Positions 7,949 through 16,704 of a stretch of 46,670 nucleotides of DNA are shown piece by piece. How positions within the stretch are numbered: position 1 is the first letter of the stretch; the number at the start of each line of letters is the position of its first letter. This DNA is from a virus. The notes below the pieces were generated by a model. It made no database searches and was not told where the DNA came from. It worked only from the letters and a program-made list of their open reading frames with translations. The position numbers were made by a program, and so were the translations under genes. The stretch is from the IMG/VR virus record IMGVR_UViG_3300025508_000032, positions 1 through 46,670 of that record; one strand, written 5' to 3'.

Positions 7949-8365
7949 ATGGCCGCCACAATATTCACGGCTAGATCAAAAAAGATTACTCTGTATCAAG
8001 ATTTTAAAAAGAATCTTGAGATAAGCCCAGTGTCGTCCGATTTAACTGTTTGGAAAGACGAAGACGCAGTAAAAGAATCAATTAAAAATCTTGTTCTTAC
8101 AGATCGAGGTGAAAGATTAATGCAACCTAATATGGGTGGCAATATTAATGCTATGTTGTTTGAAAATATTACTCCCGCAGTTCTTATATTGATACAGAAT
8201 CAAGTAAGAAATACAGTAGAATTATACGAACCAAGAGCAGAACTTATTGATGTGATTGCAACATCAAACATAGATGATTATACGGTAAGAGTTAAAATTA
8301 TATTCTATATAACAAACGTACAGCAGCCTATTACGCTAGATGTATTCTTAGAGAGGACACGATAA
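7949..8365 (+). CDS. gp25: Baseplate wedge subunit gp25
   Basis: The 138-aa protein matches the gp25 family (T4 132 aa), which links the baseplate wedge to the first sheath ring and is conserved across contractile injection systems. It carries the family signs: an N-terminal SPVSSDLTVWKDEDAVKESI segment, LTDRGERLMQPNMGGNI, and the EPR motif at residues 94-96 in YEPRAELI, which contacts the gp6 core bundle in known structures. AGGAG lies upstream of the start (TAGTAAATGG context) and the stop is followed directly by the gp6 start. Confidence 0.95.
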   Translation: MAATIFTARSKKITLYQDFKKNLEISPVSSDLTVWKDEDAVKESIKNLVLTDRGERLMQPNMGGNINAMLFENITPAVLILIQNQVRNTVELYEPRAELIDVIATSNIDDYTVRVKIIFYITNVQQPITLDVFLERTR

Positions 8366-10162
8366 ATGGCTAAATTAAACATTTCAGAACTAGACTTTGA
8401 GTCTATCAAGACTCAGTTTAAAACTTATCTGAACAGCCAAACACAATTCAAAGATTATAACTTTGAAGGTTCAAACATGAGCGTGTTCCTAGACGTCTTG
8501 GCTTATAACACATACCAAAACAATTTCTATGCGAATATGGCAGTTAATGAAATGTTCTTAGATTCTGCTGTGTTGAAAAATTCAGTTATGTCTCACGCAA
8601 AAGAACTTAATTATCTTCCACGCTCAAGAAAATCTGCTAGAGCTGCTGTAACTGTAACTATTGTAGATTCAACTATCTTAGGTCAGACTGTTACAATACC
8701 GGCATATTCAGATTTTACAACTACATATCAAGGTGCTTCTTACAACTTCGTAAATTCTAAAACTTATGTTGCTCGCAAGACTGCTCCAGGCGTATTCGTT
8801 GCAGAAAATATAGAAATCTTTGAAGGTCAAATGCTTGCTAGCTTTGAGCGAGAAGGTTATTTCATTGGTGACGACGGTGTTCTAAGAGTTATTCTTACTA
8901 ACGAAAACGCCGATACCGATTCAATCGAAGTATTCATTGATGCTGAAGCAACAGAAGATCAAAACCAATTTATTCGCAAAAATGATATCTTTGGAGTTGC
9001 TGCTGATGATAAAGTATTCTACGTAGAACCATATTATGACGGCCGATATACTGTATACTTTGGCAACAACGTATTTGGATTACAACCATCAGCTTTTGAA
9101 GATATTCGTGTAAGATACAGAATCACGAGTGGTCCTGAATCAAATGGCGCATTCTCATTCGCGTTAGAATCGCAGTTGGCAACTTCAACTGTTTCAGTAG
9201 AAACTATTGGTGCAGCGGCGGGCGGATCAGAAAGAGAGTCACTAGAAAATATCAGATACTTTGCTCCTAAGAGTTTACAGATTCAAGAAAGAGCAATTAC
9301 TTCAAACGATTATGAAATTCTTCTCAAGCAAAACTTTCCAGAAATCGATTCGGTTTCTGCTTATGGTGGCGAAGAATTAGACCCACCACAATATGGTAGA
9401 GTTGCTATTTCTGTTTATCTTGGCGAAGGTCGTGAAGGCTTATCATCCGTTTTATCGGCCGCTTATATCAAATTTTTAAGAGAGAAAAGCCCGCTTGGAA
9501 TTGAGCCAATGTTTATTCCGTCAGAATTTATATATGGCTGTGTAAACTCTAATGTGTATTTTGATCCTAAAGTTACTAAGAAATCATCTGGACAACTTGA
9601 ATCTGAAATACGAACAGTTGTTTCCGGATATAATACAACATACCTAGATGATTTTGATACAACATTAAGATTATCTAAACTATCTGCGTTAATCGATGCT
9701 TCTAGTATTGCTATTATAAGTAATGAAATAACTGTATGTCCATATATTGTATATTCACCGGCACTAAACGTATCTTCGTCGCCATCGTTTAAATTTTACT
9801 CTAAGCTAGTTAAACCGTATCCATTTAAAGATTCTAACGGATTTACAGATTATAAACCAGCAATTGTAAGTGGAGTCTTCGAATATAACAATCTTGATTC
9901 TTATCTTCAAGATGATGGTCTTGGCAATATTCAAATCGTAACTTCAGACCTTGTTAATCCACAGATTGTTAAACCAATTGCTGGTAATGTAAATTATGAA
10001 ACTGGCGAAATTAACCTTATTGATTTTAAGACAGAAGGTTATGCTGGTTCTGGAATCAGAATCATGGTAACAACATCTAATGACGATATAACATCCCCAG
10101 CAGGAAGAATATTCCTTATTCAGGATGACGATGTAACTATTAATATGGTTGAGGTTAAGTAA
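8366..10162 (+). CDS. gp6: Baseplate wedge subunit gp6
   Basis: The 598-aa protein is close in length to T4 gp6 (660 aa), the J-protein-like subunit that forms the iris-shaped ring of the baseplate and passes on the contraction signal. Recognisable parts are the opening MAKLNISELDFESIKTQFK, the GSNMSVFLDVLAYNTYQNNFYANMAVNEMFL region (about residues 34-64) and LKNSVMSHAKELNYLPRS (about residues 70-87), all typical of gp6 in marine T4-like phages. A second conserved block, QERAITSNDYEILLKQNFPEI, lies near residues 308-328 and is typical of the J-family core. The gene abuts both gp25 and the next gene with no spacer, fitting balanced production of gp25, gp6 and the gp7-like partner, which assemble as a heterotrimer in T4. 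Confidence 0.95.
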   Translation: MAKLNISELDFESIKTQFKTYLNSQTQFKDYNFEGSNMSVFLDVLAYNTYQNNFYANMAVNEMFLDSAVLKNSVMSHAKELNYLPRSRKSARAAVTVTIVDSTILGQTVTIPAYSDFTTTYQGASYNFVNSKTYVARKTAPGVFVAENIEIFEGQMLASFEREGYFIGDDGVLRVILTNENADTDSIEVFIDAEATEDQNQFIRKNDIFGVAADDKVFYVEPYYDGRYTVYFGNNVFGLQPSAFEDIRVRYRITSGPESNGAFSFALESQLATSTVSVETIGAAAGGSERESLENIRYFAPKSLQIQERAITSNDYEILLKQNFPEIDSVSAYGGEELDPPQYGRVAISVYLGEGREGLSSVLSAAYIKFLREKSPLGIEPMFIPSEFIYGCVNSNVYFDPKVTKKSSGQLESEIRTVVSGYNTTYLDDFDTTLRLSKLSALIDASSIAIISNEITVCPYIVYSPALNVSSSPSFKFYSKLVKPYPFKDSNGFTDYKPAIVSGVFEYNNLDSYLQDDGLGNIQIVTSDLVNPQIVKPIAGNVNYETGEINLIDFKTEGYAGSGIRIMVTTSNDDITSPAGRIFLIQDDDVTINMVEVK

Positions 10163-12478
10163 ATGGCTGATAACACTGTCAACTTAGTAGAAAAGAATAT
10201 AGCGTTTAATATAGCGCAGCAGTTCCCTGCTTATTATAGAGAGCATGGTGCTGAACTAGTTGATATGGTAGAGCAGTATTACAAATTTGTAGAAACAGAA
10301 CCTAATATGGGTGTTTATAATACTCGTAGAATGTTTGAATATCGTGATATCGGTAGTACTCTTTCTGAAATGATCATTTATTTCAAAAAGACATTTATGG
10401 CAGATTTACCGCACATAGATGACGACGTAACAGTTAAATTTGTTATTCGTAATATTATGGATTTGTATCGGCGTAAAGGTACTGAGGCTGGTCTAGTATT
10501 ATTCTTTAGAATGTTCTATAAGGAAGATATTCAAGTACGATATCCAGCAAAATATATGCTCAAGCCTTCAGATTCAATTTGGAAGACTGGTGTATATTTA
10601 CAAATGTACCCAAACAACGATGAGTTTTATTCAACTAGCGGAGTTGCTTACCAATACAAAGACGTGTTAAGCCGCAACATCTATGGTTCTATTTCTAAAG
10701 CTAAAGCCATTGTAGATAAAATTAACTTCGTTTATTTAAATGGTACATTAACTCCCATCATTTACCTTGCTGATGTGAAAGGTAAATTTCAAAGATACGA
10801 TGATATTGTTTCGCGTATTAATGGTGAGGATATATCTTTTGGCCGGTTGAACGGTTCTGCAGATTCTTTAGAAATTGATTTGAACTGGGGCGGAACTACT
10901 GGCAATAATATTGGTGATATATTTGATATTGAGAGTAGCTATGGCAAAGGTGGTATTGCTATTGTAACTGAACTTCAATCAGAGTTTACCGGAACAATAA
11001 AATACAACATAACAGACGGTGGTTTTGGTTATACTATTCCAGGCACAAAGCTATTAGTTTCAAATCAAGTTATTGTTCTACCCAACGAAGATTTTAAATT
11101 CGTAGAACTAGAAGTTTTACAAGATACTGCCGGAAATCAGGGTAGTGTCATAGGTCAAAACTCTATTGCAGTTGGTATCAAAATGGAGCCAGGTGACTCG
11201 TTTGATATTAGTAGAGATATTTCTACAGTAGATCGCGGGGCAGCAAACTTTACTCTTACTGCATATGACTTGAATTTAGATACTGGTGAAATATTTGCAG
11301 TTTCTACAAAAAATGATTCTTCTCCAGGACCTCTATATGCTAACACTGGAAATATTATAGATGTTAAAGTAGAAGAATTAGAAAACACTGAATCAGTTAC
11401 TCTCATTACTGACATCATTGGAAACTTTTTAAACGTACCACTCAATTCCTCAAACTTCAACACGGTTCCGCCTGCCATAATTCCAATGTCGGGATTGACT
11501 AGTCCTGTTGTTTTAGCAACAGCATTAGAAGATGCGTTTGACTTAACACCATTTGATATTGGTACTATTAAATCTTTTGAAAACATAAACCCAGGCGCCG
11601 ACTATAGCAATGATACATTTAGTCTTGTAGTAGATGAACAAATGGTAGCGTTTGAAAGATTCGATCAAGTTATTTTAGTTGCTGATTATAGTGCTAGTTT
11701 CTCAGTCGGTGATACTATCTACCAAGCATTAACAAATACAACTGGTAAAATTAAAGCAATTGATAATAACTTAGGTGCGTTATACGTAAGTCCTTATAGT
11801 TACTACGGGTTTAAGACTGGCGTAAGTGATAGCTTCACCCATAAAGGCAACTCTTACGATGTTCTTGCTGTAGAAAGAAATTATTCAACAAAAAGATTTG
11901 GTGAAAATGCTGTTGTTACTAATGAGACTTTATTCTCACAAGGAAGAATTTCCGGTGCAATAATCAGTAACTCGGGTTTTGGATATGTTAATGGCGAAAC
12001 CATTACTCTTGTTGGTCTTGACGGAGTACACGCCGCTAGAGCAACAATAGGTGCAAGTTCGCAAGGTATTACTTCTGGATTCTGGGGTAGTCAAAGTTCT
12101 CATATTAATGGCTATTGGACAAACCCAGATAATAATGAGTTTGAATATTATGATGGGCAAATGAAAATTCAAGATAGTGATTACTACCAAGAATATTCTT
12201 ATGAAATTAGATCAACAGTAGATCCAAAAAAATACATCAAAGTTGTAAAAGATACAATGCATCTTGCAGGTTCTAAACTGTTTGGTAATTTTATTTACGA
12301 GCAAAAGACCGGGCCGAAAATTACTTCTCAATTCCAATTAATTAGAAAAGATGATTATGTATTAGGTGGTTCAGATATTGTTGGTCCTAATCAAAGTATT
12401 GGTGATCAAACAGTTAGAGCAGATAATCTTATATTTACAGTAGATGATACAATCACATTCACTGTAGACAACGGCTAA
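10163..12478 (+). CDS. Baseplate wedge protein, gp7-like
   Basis: The 771-aa protein follows gp6 without a gap, the position of gene 7 in T4 (1032 aa). Its N-terminal 150 residues (FPAYYREHGAELVDMVEQYYKF, then MDLYRRKGTEAGLVLFFRMF at about residues 98-117) have the helical pattern with a Lys-Gly-Thr turn found in tail protein I/gp7 type subunits, which pair with the gp6/J subunits in the baseplate core. The rest is beta-rich with GxGY motifs (GGFGYTIPG, SGFGYVNGE), probably the outward-facing part that carries fibres. The C-terminal part includes SYEIRSTVDPKKYIKVVKDTMHLAGSKLFGNF-type sequence that also occurs in large marine phage baseplate proteins. Identity with gp7 rests on position and N-terminal shape. 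Confidence 0.72.
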   Translation: MADNTVNLVEKNIAFNIAQQFPAYYREHGAELVDMVEQYYKFVETEPNMGVYNTRRMFEYRDIGSTLSEMIIYFKKTFMADLPHIDDDVTVKFVIRNIMDLYRRKGTEAGLVLFFRMFYKEDIQVRYPAKYMLKPSDSIWKTGVYLQMYPNNDEFYSTSGVAYQYKDVLSRNIYGSISKAKAIVDKINFVYLNGTLTPIIYLADVKGKFQRYDDIVSRINGEDISFGRLNGSADSLEIDLNWGGTTGNNIGDIFDIESSYGKGGIAIVTELQSEFTGTIKYNITDGGFGYTIPGTKLLVSNQVIVLPNEDFKFVELEVLQDTAGNQGSVIGQNSIAVGIKMEPGDSFDISRDISTVDRGAANFTLTAYDLNLDTGEIFAVSTKNDSSPGPLYANTGNIIDVKVEELENTESVTLITDIIGNFLNVPLNSSNFNTVPPAIIPMSGLTSPVVLATALEDAFDLTPFDIGTIKSFENINPGADYSNDTFSLVVDEQMVAFERFDQVILVADYSASFSVGDTIYQALTNTTGKIKAIDNNLGALYVSPYSYYGFKTGVSDSFTHKGNSYDVLAVERNYSTKRFGENAVVTNETLFSQGRISGAIISNSGFGYVNGETITLVGLDGVHAARATIGASSQGITSGFWGSQSSHINGYWTNPDNNEFEYYDGQMKIQDSDYYQEYSYEIRSTVDPKKYIKVVKDTMHLAGSKLFGNFIYEQKTGPKITSQFQLIRKDDYVLGGSDIVGPNQSIGDQTVRADNLIFTVDDTITFTVDNG

Positions 12479-12483
12479 AGTTA

Positions 12484-12491
12484 AATAAATA
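12484..12491 (+). promoter_or_regulatory. Possible late promoter, one mismatch
   Basis: AATAAATA differs from the late consensus at the first base only. It lies in the 37-base spacer after the gp7-like gene and about 25 bases before the next start, which has an AGGAG ribosome site. It may give extra transcription of the fibre-like gene and protease. Confidence 0.4.
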
Positions 12492-12515
12492 AGCTATAAA
12501 CTAATAGGAGCAAAC

Positions 12516-13349
12516 ATGGCGAAGCAAATCATTAACGTAGGTACGGTAGCTAATGACGGAACTGGCGATCCGATACGTTCTGCCATGACCAAAACAAACG
12601 AAAACTTTACTGAAGTTTATAGTTTAGTAGATAGTATAGTTGTGCCAACTAGCATATATGATCTTGGCATTGCTGCAGGCACAGCCGGGCAAGTGCTTAC
12701 CTCTGATGGAACAGGTGGCACTGCATTTACTACATTTGTTAGCCTGTCGTATGCTAATAATGACGTAGATGCGCACTTAAATACTAGTACTGCTTCAGCC
12801 ACCGAAGTTTTAGGTTGGACTGGTAGCGATTATGACTGGGTAGCCCAGACTGCAGCATATACTGATGCCAGTGTTAACACTCATTTAAATACTGCTACTG
12901 CGTCTGCTAGTCAAGTTTTAAGTTGGACTGGTTCTGATTACGACTGGGTTGCTGCCGGCGGTAGCGGTTTACAATCAAGAACATCACCTTCTGGTTCAAC
13001 TGCTTCTTTAGCGAATGATGCCAGCGGCGATCTTGATCTCACTGGATTTAAATCGTACTCGTTATTTACTATCACAACTGATAAAGCTGCTTGGGTTAGA
13101 ATTTATGTTAACGCTGCCGTACGTACTGCAGATAATGCACGCGGAGAAGGTACTGATCCAACTCCTGACGCTGGTGTTATTGTAGAAGTAATTACTACTG
13201 GCGCTGAAACAGTTATAGTGTCTCCTGGTGTTATTGGATATAATCTCGAATCAACTCCAACAACCTCTATTCCATGTCGAGTTACAAACAAATCTGGAGT
13301 AACAGGTGCGGTAACCGTAACACTTAACCTTCTGCAATTAGAGGCTTAA
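12516..13349 (+). CDS. Fibre-like structural protein with internal 36-aa repeat
   Basis: The 277-aa protein opens with MAKQIINVGTVANDGTGDPI followed by a KTNENFTEVYS helix. This start is shared by many phage fibre and baseplate-attached proteins and probably serves as the attachment or trimerisation end. Residues about 83-150 hold two copies of a 36-aa unit (VDAHLNTSTASATEVLGWTG and VNTHLNTATASASQVLSWTG, each ending GSDYDWVA); the copies begin near 12762 and 12870. The C-terminal 120 residues are beta-rich with no recognisable enzyme motif (FTITTDKAAWVRIYVNAAVRTADNARG). It is preceded by AGGAG and starts a new unit after a 37-base gap. A short tail fibre or a wedge-tip fibre is the likely role. 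Confidence 0.65.
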   Translation: MAKQIINVGTVANDGTGDPIRSAMTKTNENFTEVYSLVDSIVVPTSIYDLGIAAGTAGQVLTSDGTGGTAFTTFVSLSYANNDVDAHLNTSTASATEVLGWTGSDYDWVAQTAAYTDASVNTHLNTATASASQVLSWTGSDYDWVAAGGSGLQSRTSPSGSTASLANDASGDLDLTGFKSYSLFTITTDKAAWVRIYVNAAVRTADNARGEGTDPTPDAGVIVEVITTGAETVIVSPGVIGYNLESTPTTSIPCRVTNKSGVTGAVTVTLNLLQLEA

Positions 13350-13352
13350 TGA

Positions 13353-15002
13353 ATGCTTAAAGAATGGATTGTTACTCTTCACAGGAAAGAAGACCTCGAA
13401 GACTTTTACGCAGATATGGAATCGCCTCGTGGTAACCTATTCATTCCAAATAGAGCTGTTGATGTAGCGCATAGAAGACCGATTAGTCGTAATACTCATT
13501 ACATGTTACAGCCTTCAGAAGTTGAACTTATTAAAGCTGATGATCGTGTTTGGGATGTTGAATTGGCAGAGCTTATTGATATTACAACTAGACCCGCTGG
13601 TTACACAATTTCAAACGGTGAGTTTGACAAAAGTTGGGCAAGCGATGCCTCAGATATCAATTGGGGTTTGTTAAGAAATAGTGAAGAAGTTAACAGAAAC
13701 AATTGGGGTGCTAATGGAACATCTCTTGTAACAACTGACTTGACTATTACGGCTAGCGGAAAAAACATAGATGTGGTAATTGTCGATGGTCATATGGATC
13801 CAGCACACCCTGAGTTTGCCGTTAATCAAAACGGATCTGGTGGTTCAAGAGTACAGCAGTTTAATTGGTTTTCTTTAACTAACGCTGTAAGCGGTGGTTC
13901 AAACGGAACTTATACGTATCCACCATATATTGATGGCACTAACGCCGATCGAACTGCTGATAACAATCATGGCGCACATTGTTGTGGCACCGTCGCTGGT
14001 AACACTCAGGGGTGGGCTAGAGACGCCAATATTTACAATATTAGTCCATATGGCACTAACCCCAATGCCCTCTCCAGCAGCCTCATGTGGGACTACATAC
14101 GACAGTGGCACAACACGAAGGCAATTAATCCTGAGACTGGTAGACGCAATCCGACTATCACAAACAATAGTTACGGCTCTTCAATTACTACAGGCCAAAA
14201 CAGCTTTGGGTATCCAACAAAAGTAGTTTATCGTGGAGTAACATTTGATCCTGGAAGAGAATTAACTGCCGGTGAAATGCAGGTCAGGGGATTTTATGCG
14301 CCAACAAAAGATATGTCAATTCCGTATTTCTTTACATCTCGTAATGCTGATATGCAAGATGCTATTAATGATGGTATTCTTATTGTTGCTTCGGCGGGTA
14401 ATGACTATTGGAAAACAGTAAATAGTTCAGATCAAGATTATGCTAATACATTCGACACAACTTACGGTGGAACTAATTATACTTGGTATTTGCATAGAGG
14501 TACCGGATCTGGTGCTGGTTATGCACCTATCATTAATGTAGGTGCTACATCAAACGACACCCAAGAAGATAAAGCTCCTTTCTCAAACGTTGGATCACAA
14601 GTAGATATTTTTGCTGCGGGTGAAGCAATACAAAGTAGCTTACAATCTGGTGGTATTAATGATCCAAGAAACAGCTCTTATCAGTTTGGCAAGTATCAAG
14701 GAACAAGCATGTCAGGACCACAGGTTGCCGGTGTTCTTGCTTTGTTAGCAGAATCATGGCCCAATATTACTCAAGCAGAGGCACAGGCTTGGTTGATAAA
14801 TAAGGCATCAGTAGATCAAATGCAAGATACTGCAACAGATGATCCTATGGATACAAACAGTTTACAGGGTGCGCCAAACCTTTATTTGAGATGGATCAAT
14901 CAGCGAGTAGAAACTGGCGTCACGTTTCCGCAAAAGAATTTTAAACCACGACCAGCCTCGGGTATTACTTATCCTCGCGCTAGAATTCGTAGAAGAGGCT
15001 AA
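13353..15002 (+). CDS. Subtilisin-like serine protease (peptidase S8) inside the baseplate block
   Basis: The 549-aa protein has a complete subtilase active site: D145 in VVIVDGHMDPAHPEF, H206 in NNHGAHCCG, the oxyanion asparagine N350 in ASAGND, and S452 in QGTSMSGPQVAG. Residues 1-80 (EWIVTLHRKEDLEDFY, then LQPSEVELIKADDRVWDVEL) look like an inhibitor-I9 type propeptide, so it may be made as a zymogen. There is no signal peptide, which fits delivery in the virion or action inside the infected cell. The short basic tail (ARIRRRG) is unusual. It starts four bases after the fibre-like gene and ends just before the gp8 promoter. Possible roles are processing of fibre proteins, or cutting host surface layers during entry; which one is not shown by sequence. 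Confidence 0.92.
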   Translation: MLKEWIVTLHRKEDLEDFYADMESPRGNLFIPNRAVDVAHRRPISRNTHYMLQPSEVELIKADDRVWDVELAELIDITTRPAGYTISNGEFDKSWASDASDINWGLLRNSEEVNRNNWGANGTSLVTTDLTITASGKNIDVVIVDGHMDPAHPEFAVNQNGSGGSRVQQFNWFSLTNAVSGGSNGTYTYPPYIDGTNADRTADNNHGAHCCGTVAGNTQGWARDANIYNISPYGTNPNALSSSLMWDYIRQWHNTKAINPETGRRNPTITNNSYGSSITTGQNSFGYPTKVVYRGVTFDPGRELTAGEMQVRGFYAPTKDMSIPYFFTSRNADMQDAINDGILIVASAGNDYWKTVNSSDQDYANTFDTTYGGTNYTWYLHRGTGSGAGYAPIINVGATSNDTQEDKAPFSNVGSQVDIFAAGEAIQSSLQSGGINDPRNSSYQFGKYQGTSMSGPQVAGVLALLAESWPNITQAEAQAWLINKASVDQMQDTATDDPMDTNSLQGAPNLYLRWINQRVETGVTFPQKNFKPRPASGITYPRARIRRRG

Positions 15003-15009
15003 AAGTGTT

Positions 15010-15017
15010 TATAAATA
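15010..15017 (+). promoter_or_regulatory. T4-type late promoter for gp8
   Basis: An exact TATAAATA lies in the 39-base gap between the protease gene and gp8, 25 bases before the gp8 start. It would give a short leader and a new late unit for gp8 and the 1792-aa gene. Confidence 0.75.
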
Positions 15018-15041
15018 TTAAAAAAGCTAAGGTTAAGTGAA

Positions 15042-16691
15042 ATGGCAGAAATACTAACTACAAAATTAAAGAATGATGTAACTAGAATGTTCTATCAAGA
15101 TATTCTAGACAACGAGTTTTACTTTGCAATTTCGTCAATTGCCACGGGCGAGTTGACTCGTATTGATGCCGCAAATTCGTTATATAGTAAAAATGAGTTT
15201 AGAGAAAATATTCTTTTTGGTAAAAGAGTATTTCCAGAAGATGTAAAATTCATGATAAAATATTACCCTTGGCAGAAAGATTCTGTATATGCTCAATACG
15301 ACGACCAGATTGATATAGAATCTTTAAACTTTTATTCCATCGTAGGTCCTACAAATAATGACTCTGGAGATTACAGAGTTTACAAATGTTTATCTAATAA
15401 TAACGGTGCTGAATCTACCGCACCACCAAATTATAATCCAACGACAACTAAACAGGTTTATAGAATGCCTGACGGTTATGTTTGGAAGTTTATGTATTAT
15501 CTAACCGAGCAACAGTTTGAAGCATATAATGCAACTGGTTATGTTCCTCTTGTAGGAACGTTCGAAATTAATCCAGATACTGCTGCTGATGCAAATAATA
15601 TTATTACAGGTTCAGAAGTAAGTGATATTTTTGTAGAGAATTATATCGATAACGCAGGTTATCCTTATTTAGAAAGCGGAATCGTCGCTGGTCCTCCAGG
15701 TAATGATTCTACTATACTTTTAAGATCTAATGATTTAAGCGAGATTCAAAACTACTATTCAGGTATGACTATTGTTTGTAATACACCAACAAACATTGCG
15801 TACGTATATGTAGTTGATACTTATACTTGGGATTCTATTACAGATAGAGGAAAAGTTAAAGTAATCGGCGATCCTAAGGCTGACGGAGTTATTATTAACT
15901 CTACTTTTAAGATTTTACCTACAATTAAAATTGAAGGTGATGGCACAGGTGCTATCGCTATTCCAAGAATAGTAAATGGTTCAATTACAAATATCGAAGT
16001 TTTAGATACAGGTAAAAACTATAATGCTATTACGGCAACAGTAATAGATCCTGGCTTTGATTTTGATCCAGATGATCCTAAATCAATCGACGTAAGAGCA
16101 GTCTTAAGACCTGTTATTTCACCGTTAGGTTATCACAATTTTGATTTAATTGACGAAATGCATTGCCGACATATACTTATGTATTCTTATATTACTGAAA
16201 CAGATAATAACAAAATAGGCAAGAGTAATACTTATTCTGCTATTGGTCTTGTTAAGAATCCAATATTTACTCCAGATCCAGATACAGCTAATACTGCATC
16301 TCCTGAAGTATTTGATAATCGTTTACAAATTATTACAAACGATTACACAAAGTTCGTCGTAAATACTACCGTTACCCAAAAAGATATAAACAACAACATA
16401 ACATTTAGTGCGCGAGTTCATGAAATAGATGATACAGCTAATACTGTTTACTTATCTAATTATATGGGCCCATATGTAAACGCTGCTAATAACGATATAT
16501 CTTTAGATTACACGAAAAATCTTGTTAATTCTACAGGACAAAGAATTCAGATAAATACACCAGTAGCTAATAATGTTATTGAATCACGATATACTCAAAG
16601 ATCTGGTACCGTATACTTTATGGAAGACTTTTTTCCTTTAACTAGAGAAGAAAGTTCAAGAGAAGAATATAAATTGGTCTTGGAATTTTAA
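15042..16691 (+). CDS. gp8: Baseplate wedge subunit gp8-like
   Basis: The 549-aa protein shares the gp8 signature of YRVYKCL (residues 111-117) followed by MPDGYVWKFMY (residues 142-152), equivalent to the VYRCL and GDGYVW motifs of T4 gp8 (334 aa), which bridges gp6, gp7 and gp10 at the wedge. The N-terminal 50 residues (TTKLKNDVTRMFYQDILDNEFYFAI) fit the family's opening dimerisation region. It is about 215 residues longer than T4 gp8; the added middle part (about residues 280-350) contains GDGTGAIAIPRIVNGSITNI and DTGKNYNAITATVIDPG, a repeat type also seen in wedge and fibre proteins of marine phages. The C-terminus ends in SREEYKLVLEF, matching the family's final beta strand. Confidence 0.85.
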   Translation: MAEILTTKLKNDVTRMFYQDILDNEFYFAISSIATGELTRIDAANSLYSKNEFRENILFGKRVFPEDVKFMIKYYPWQKDSVYAQYDDQIDIESLNFYSIVGPTNNDSGDYRVYKCLSNNNGAESTAPPNYNPTTTKQVYRMPDGYVWKFMYYLTEQQFEAYNATGYVPLVGTFEINPDTAADANNIITGSEVSDIFVENYIDNAGYPYLESGIVAGPPGNDSTILLRSNDLSEIQNYYSGMTIVCNTPTNIAYVYVVDTYTWDSITDRGKVKVIGDPKADGVIINSTFKILPTIKIEGDGTGAIAIPRIVNGSITNIEVLDTGKNYNAITATVIDPGFDFDPDDPKSIDVRAVLRPVISPLGYHNFDLIDEMHCRHILMYSYITETDNNKIGKSNTYSAIGLVKNPIFTPDPDTANTASPEVFDNRLQIITNDYTKFVVNTTVTQKDINNNITFSARVHEIDDTANTVYLSNYMGPYVNAANNDISLDYTKNLVNSTGQRIQINTPVANNVIESRYTQRSGTVYFMEDFFPLTREESSREEYKLVLEF

Positions 16692-16704
16692 GGAACTCAA
16701 ATAG

